64,000 bases of DNA from Chroococcidiopsis sp. TS-821 (GTDB lineage: Bacteria > Cyanobacteriota > Cyanobacteriia > Cyanobacteriales > Chroococcidiopsidaceae), in contig NZ_MVDI01000001.1 of assembly GCF_002939305.1 (NCBI RefSeq), forward strand, positions 1 through 64,000. The letters run 5' to 3'. The translations under genes were made by a program, and so were the position numbers. Positions within the stretch are counted from its first letter, which is position 1, and each line of letters begins with the position of its first letter. Below, piece after piece: positions 63,904 through 64,000 of this stretch. Under the pieces are notes generated by a model. It was not told the origin of the DNA. It saw only the letters and a program-made list of their open reading frames with translations, and ran no database searches.

Positions 63904-64000
63904 ATGGCGCAGCGCTACGTCCGAGTTCAAAATCAAGAGGGACGGATTTACTATGGGTTGCTCAAACCTAGCCAAAGCGTTCAGGTTCTTGATGCTCCAC
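63904..64000 (+). CDS. N-terminus of a fumarylacetoacetate-hydrolase family protein (partial)
   Basis: ATG 63904 opens a frame that runs off the window end; 32 residues are visible. MAQRYVRVQNQEGRIYYGLL, then KPSQSVQVLD, match the N-terminal domain of FAA-hydrolase (DUF2437-type) proteins, which act on beta-diketones and related acids. The catalytic core is outside the window. A 76-codon ORF in another frame over this DNA is a shadow. Confidence 0.6.
   Translation, partial: MAQRYVRVQNQEGRIYYGLLKPSQSVQVLDAP

Noticed and set aside
63741-63971. 76-codon ORF at the right end
   Set aside because: Overlaps in another frame the FAA-hydrolase start at 63904, whose sequence is clearly family-like.

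Overview
This is a stretch of a cyanobacterial chromosome. The signs are the many GCGATCGC (HIP1) octamers, cyanobacteria-typical families (Uma2 nucleases, HpsA-type giant pilin-like proteins, a Zam-like RNB protein, TIGR03643) and short heptad-type intergenic repeats. The gene content suggests an unsequenced-to-me relative of the Chroococcidiopsis/Gloeocapsopsis group, but the genus cannot be fixed from sequence alone. No rRNA, tRNA, CRISPR array, phage or IS transposase was seen.

Region 1 (1-12.5 kb) is an exopolysaccharide locus of the Wzx/Wzy type. In order it holds a polysaccharide co-polymerase (GumC/Wzz family), a membrane-anchored GH5 glycosidase, a Wzy/O-antigen-ligase-like polymerase, a GT2, a Wzx flippase, two more GT2 enzymes, a left-handed beta-helix acyltransferase and a convergent WecG/TagA/CpsF glycosyltransferase. 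The spacers are AT-rich and unusually long, one of about 1.1 kb.

Region 2 (12.9-17 kb) holds htpG, rpmB, an Rpn/DUF2887 family protein and an intact Uma2 protein.

Region 3 (17.3-33 kb) is the most unusual part. Two complete, diverged, tandem copies of an HpsA-HpsB-HpsC-HpsD cassette lie in the same orientation. Each has a giant prepilin-like protein (about 1535 and 1734 aa) followed by three small type IV pseudopilins. In Nostoc such hps genes belong to a polysaccharide secretion/gliding system that works with type IV pili. A Uma2 gene broken by one in-frame stop codon sits between the copies. Together with the glycan locus 5-16 kb upstream, this suggests a surface glycan and pilus-tip module.

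Region 4 (33-64 kb) is mostly core housekeeping. It contains TIGR03643, a NifU-N/HEAT protein, glgB, an overlooked small lipoprotein, an FtsL-like protein plus ftsI, a YyaL/DUF255 protein, clpP, a dsRBD-like protein, a Zam/RNase II-R-like protein with a degenerate active site overlapping ubiX, a LapA-like protein, aroK, argB, recG, tsf, rpsB, a GT2, argG, a DedA protein, a STAS protein, rpsF, and the start of an FAA-hydrolase gene cut by the window end.
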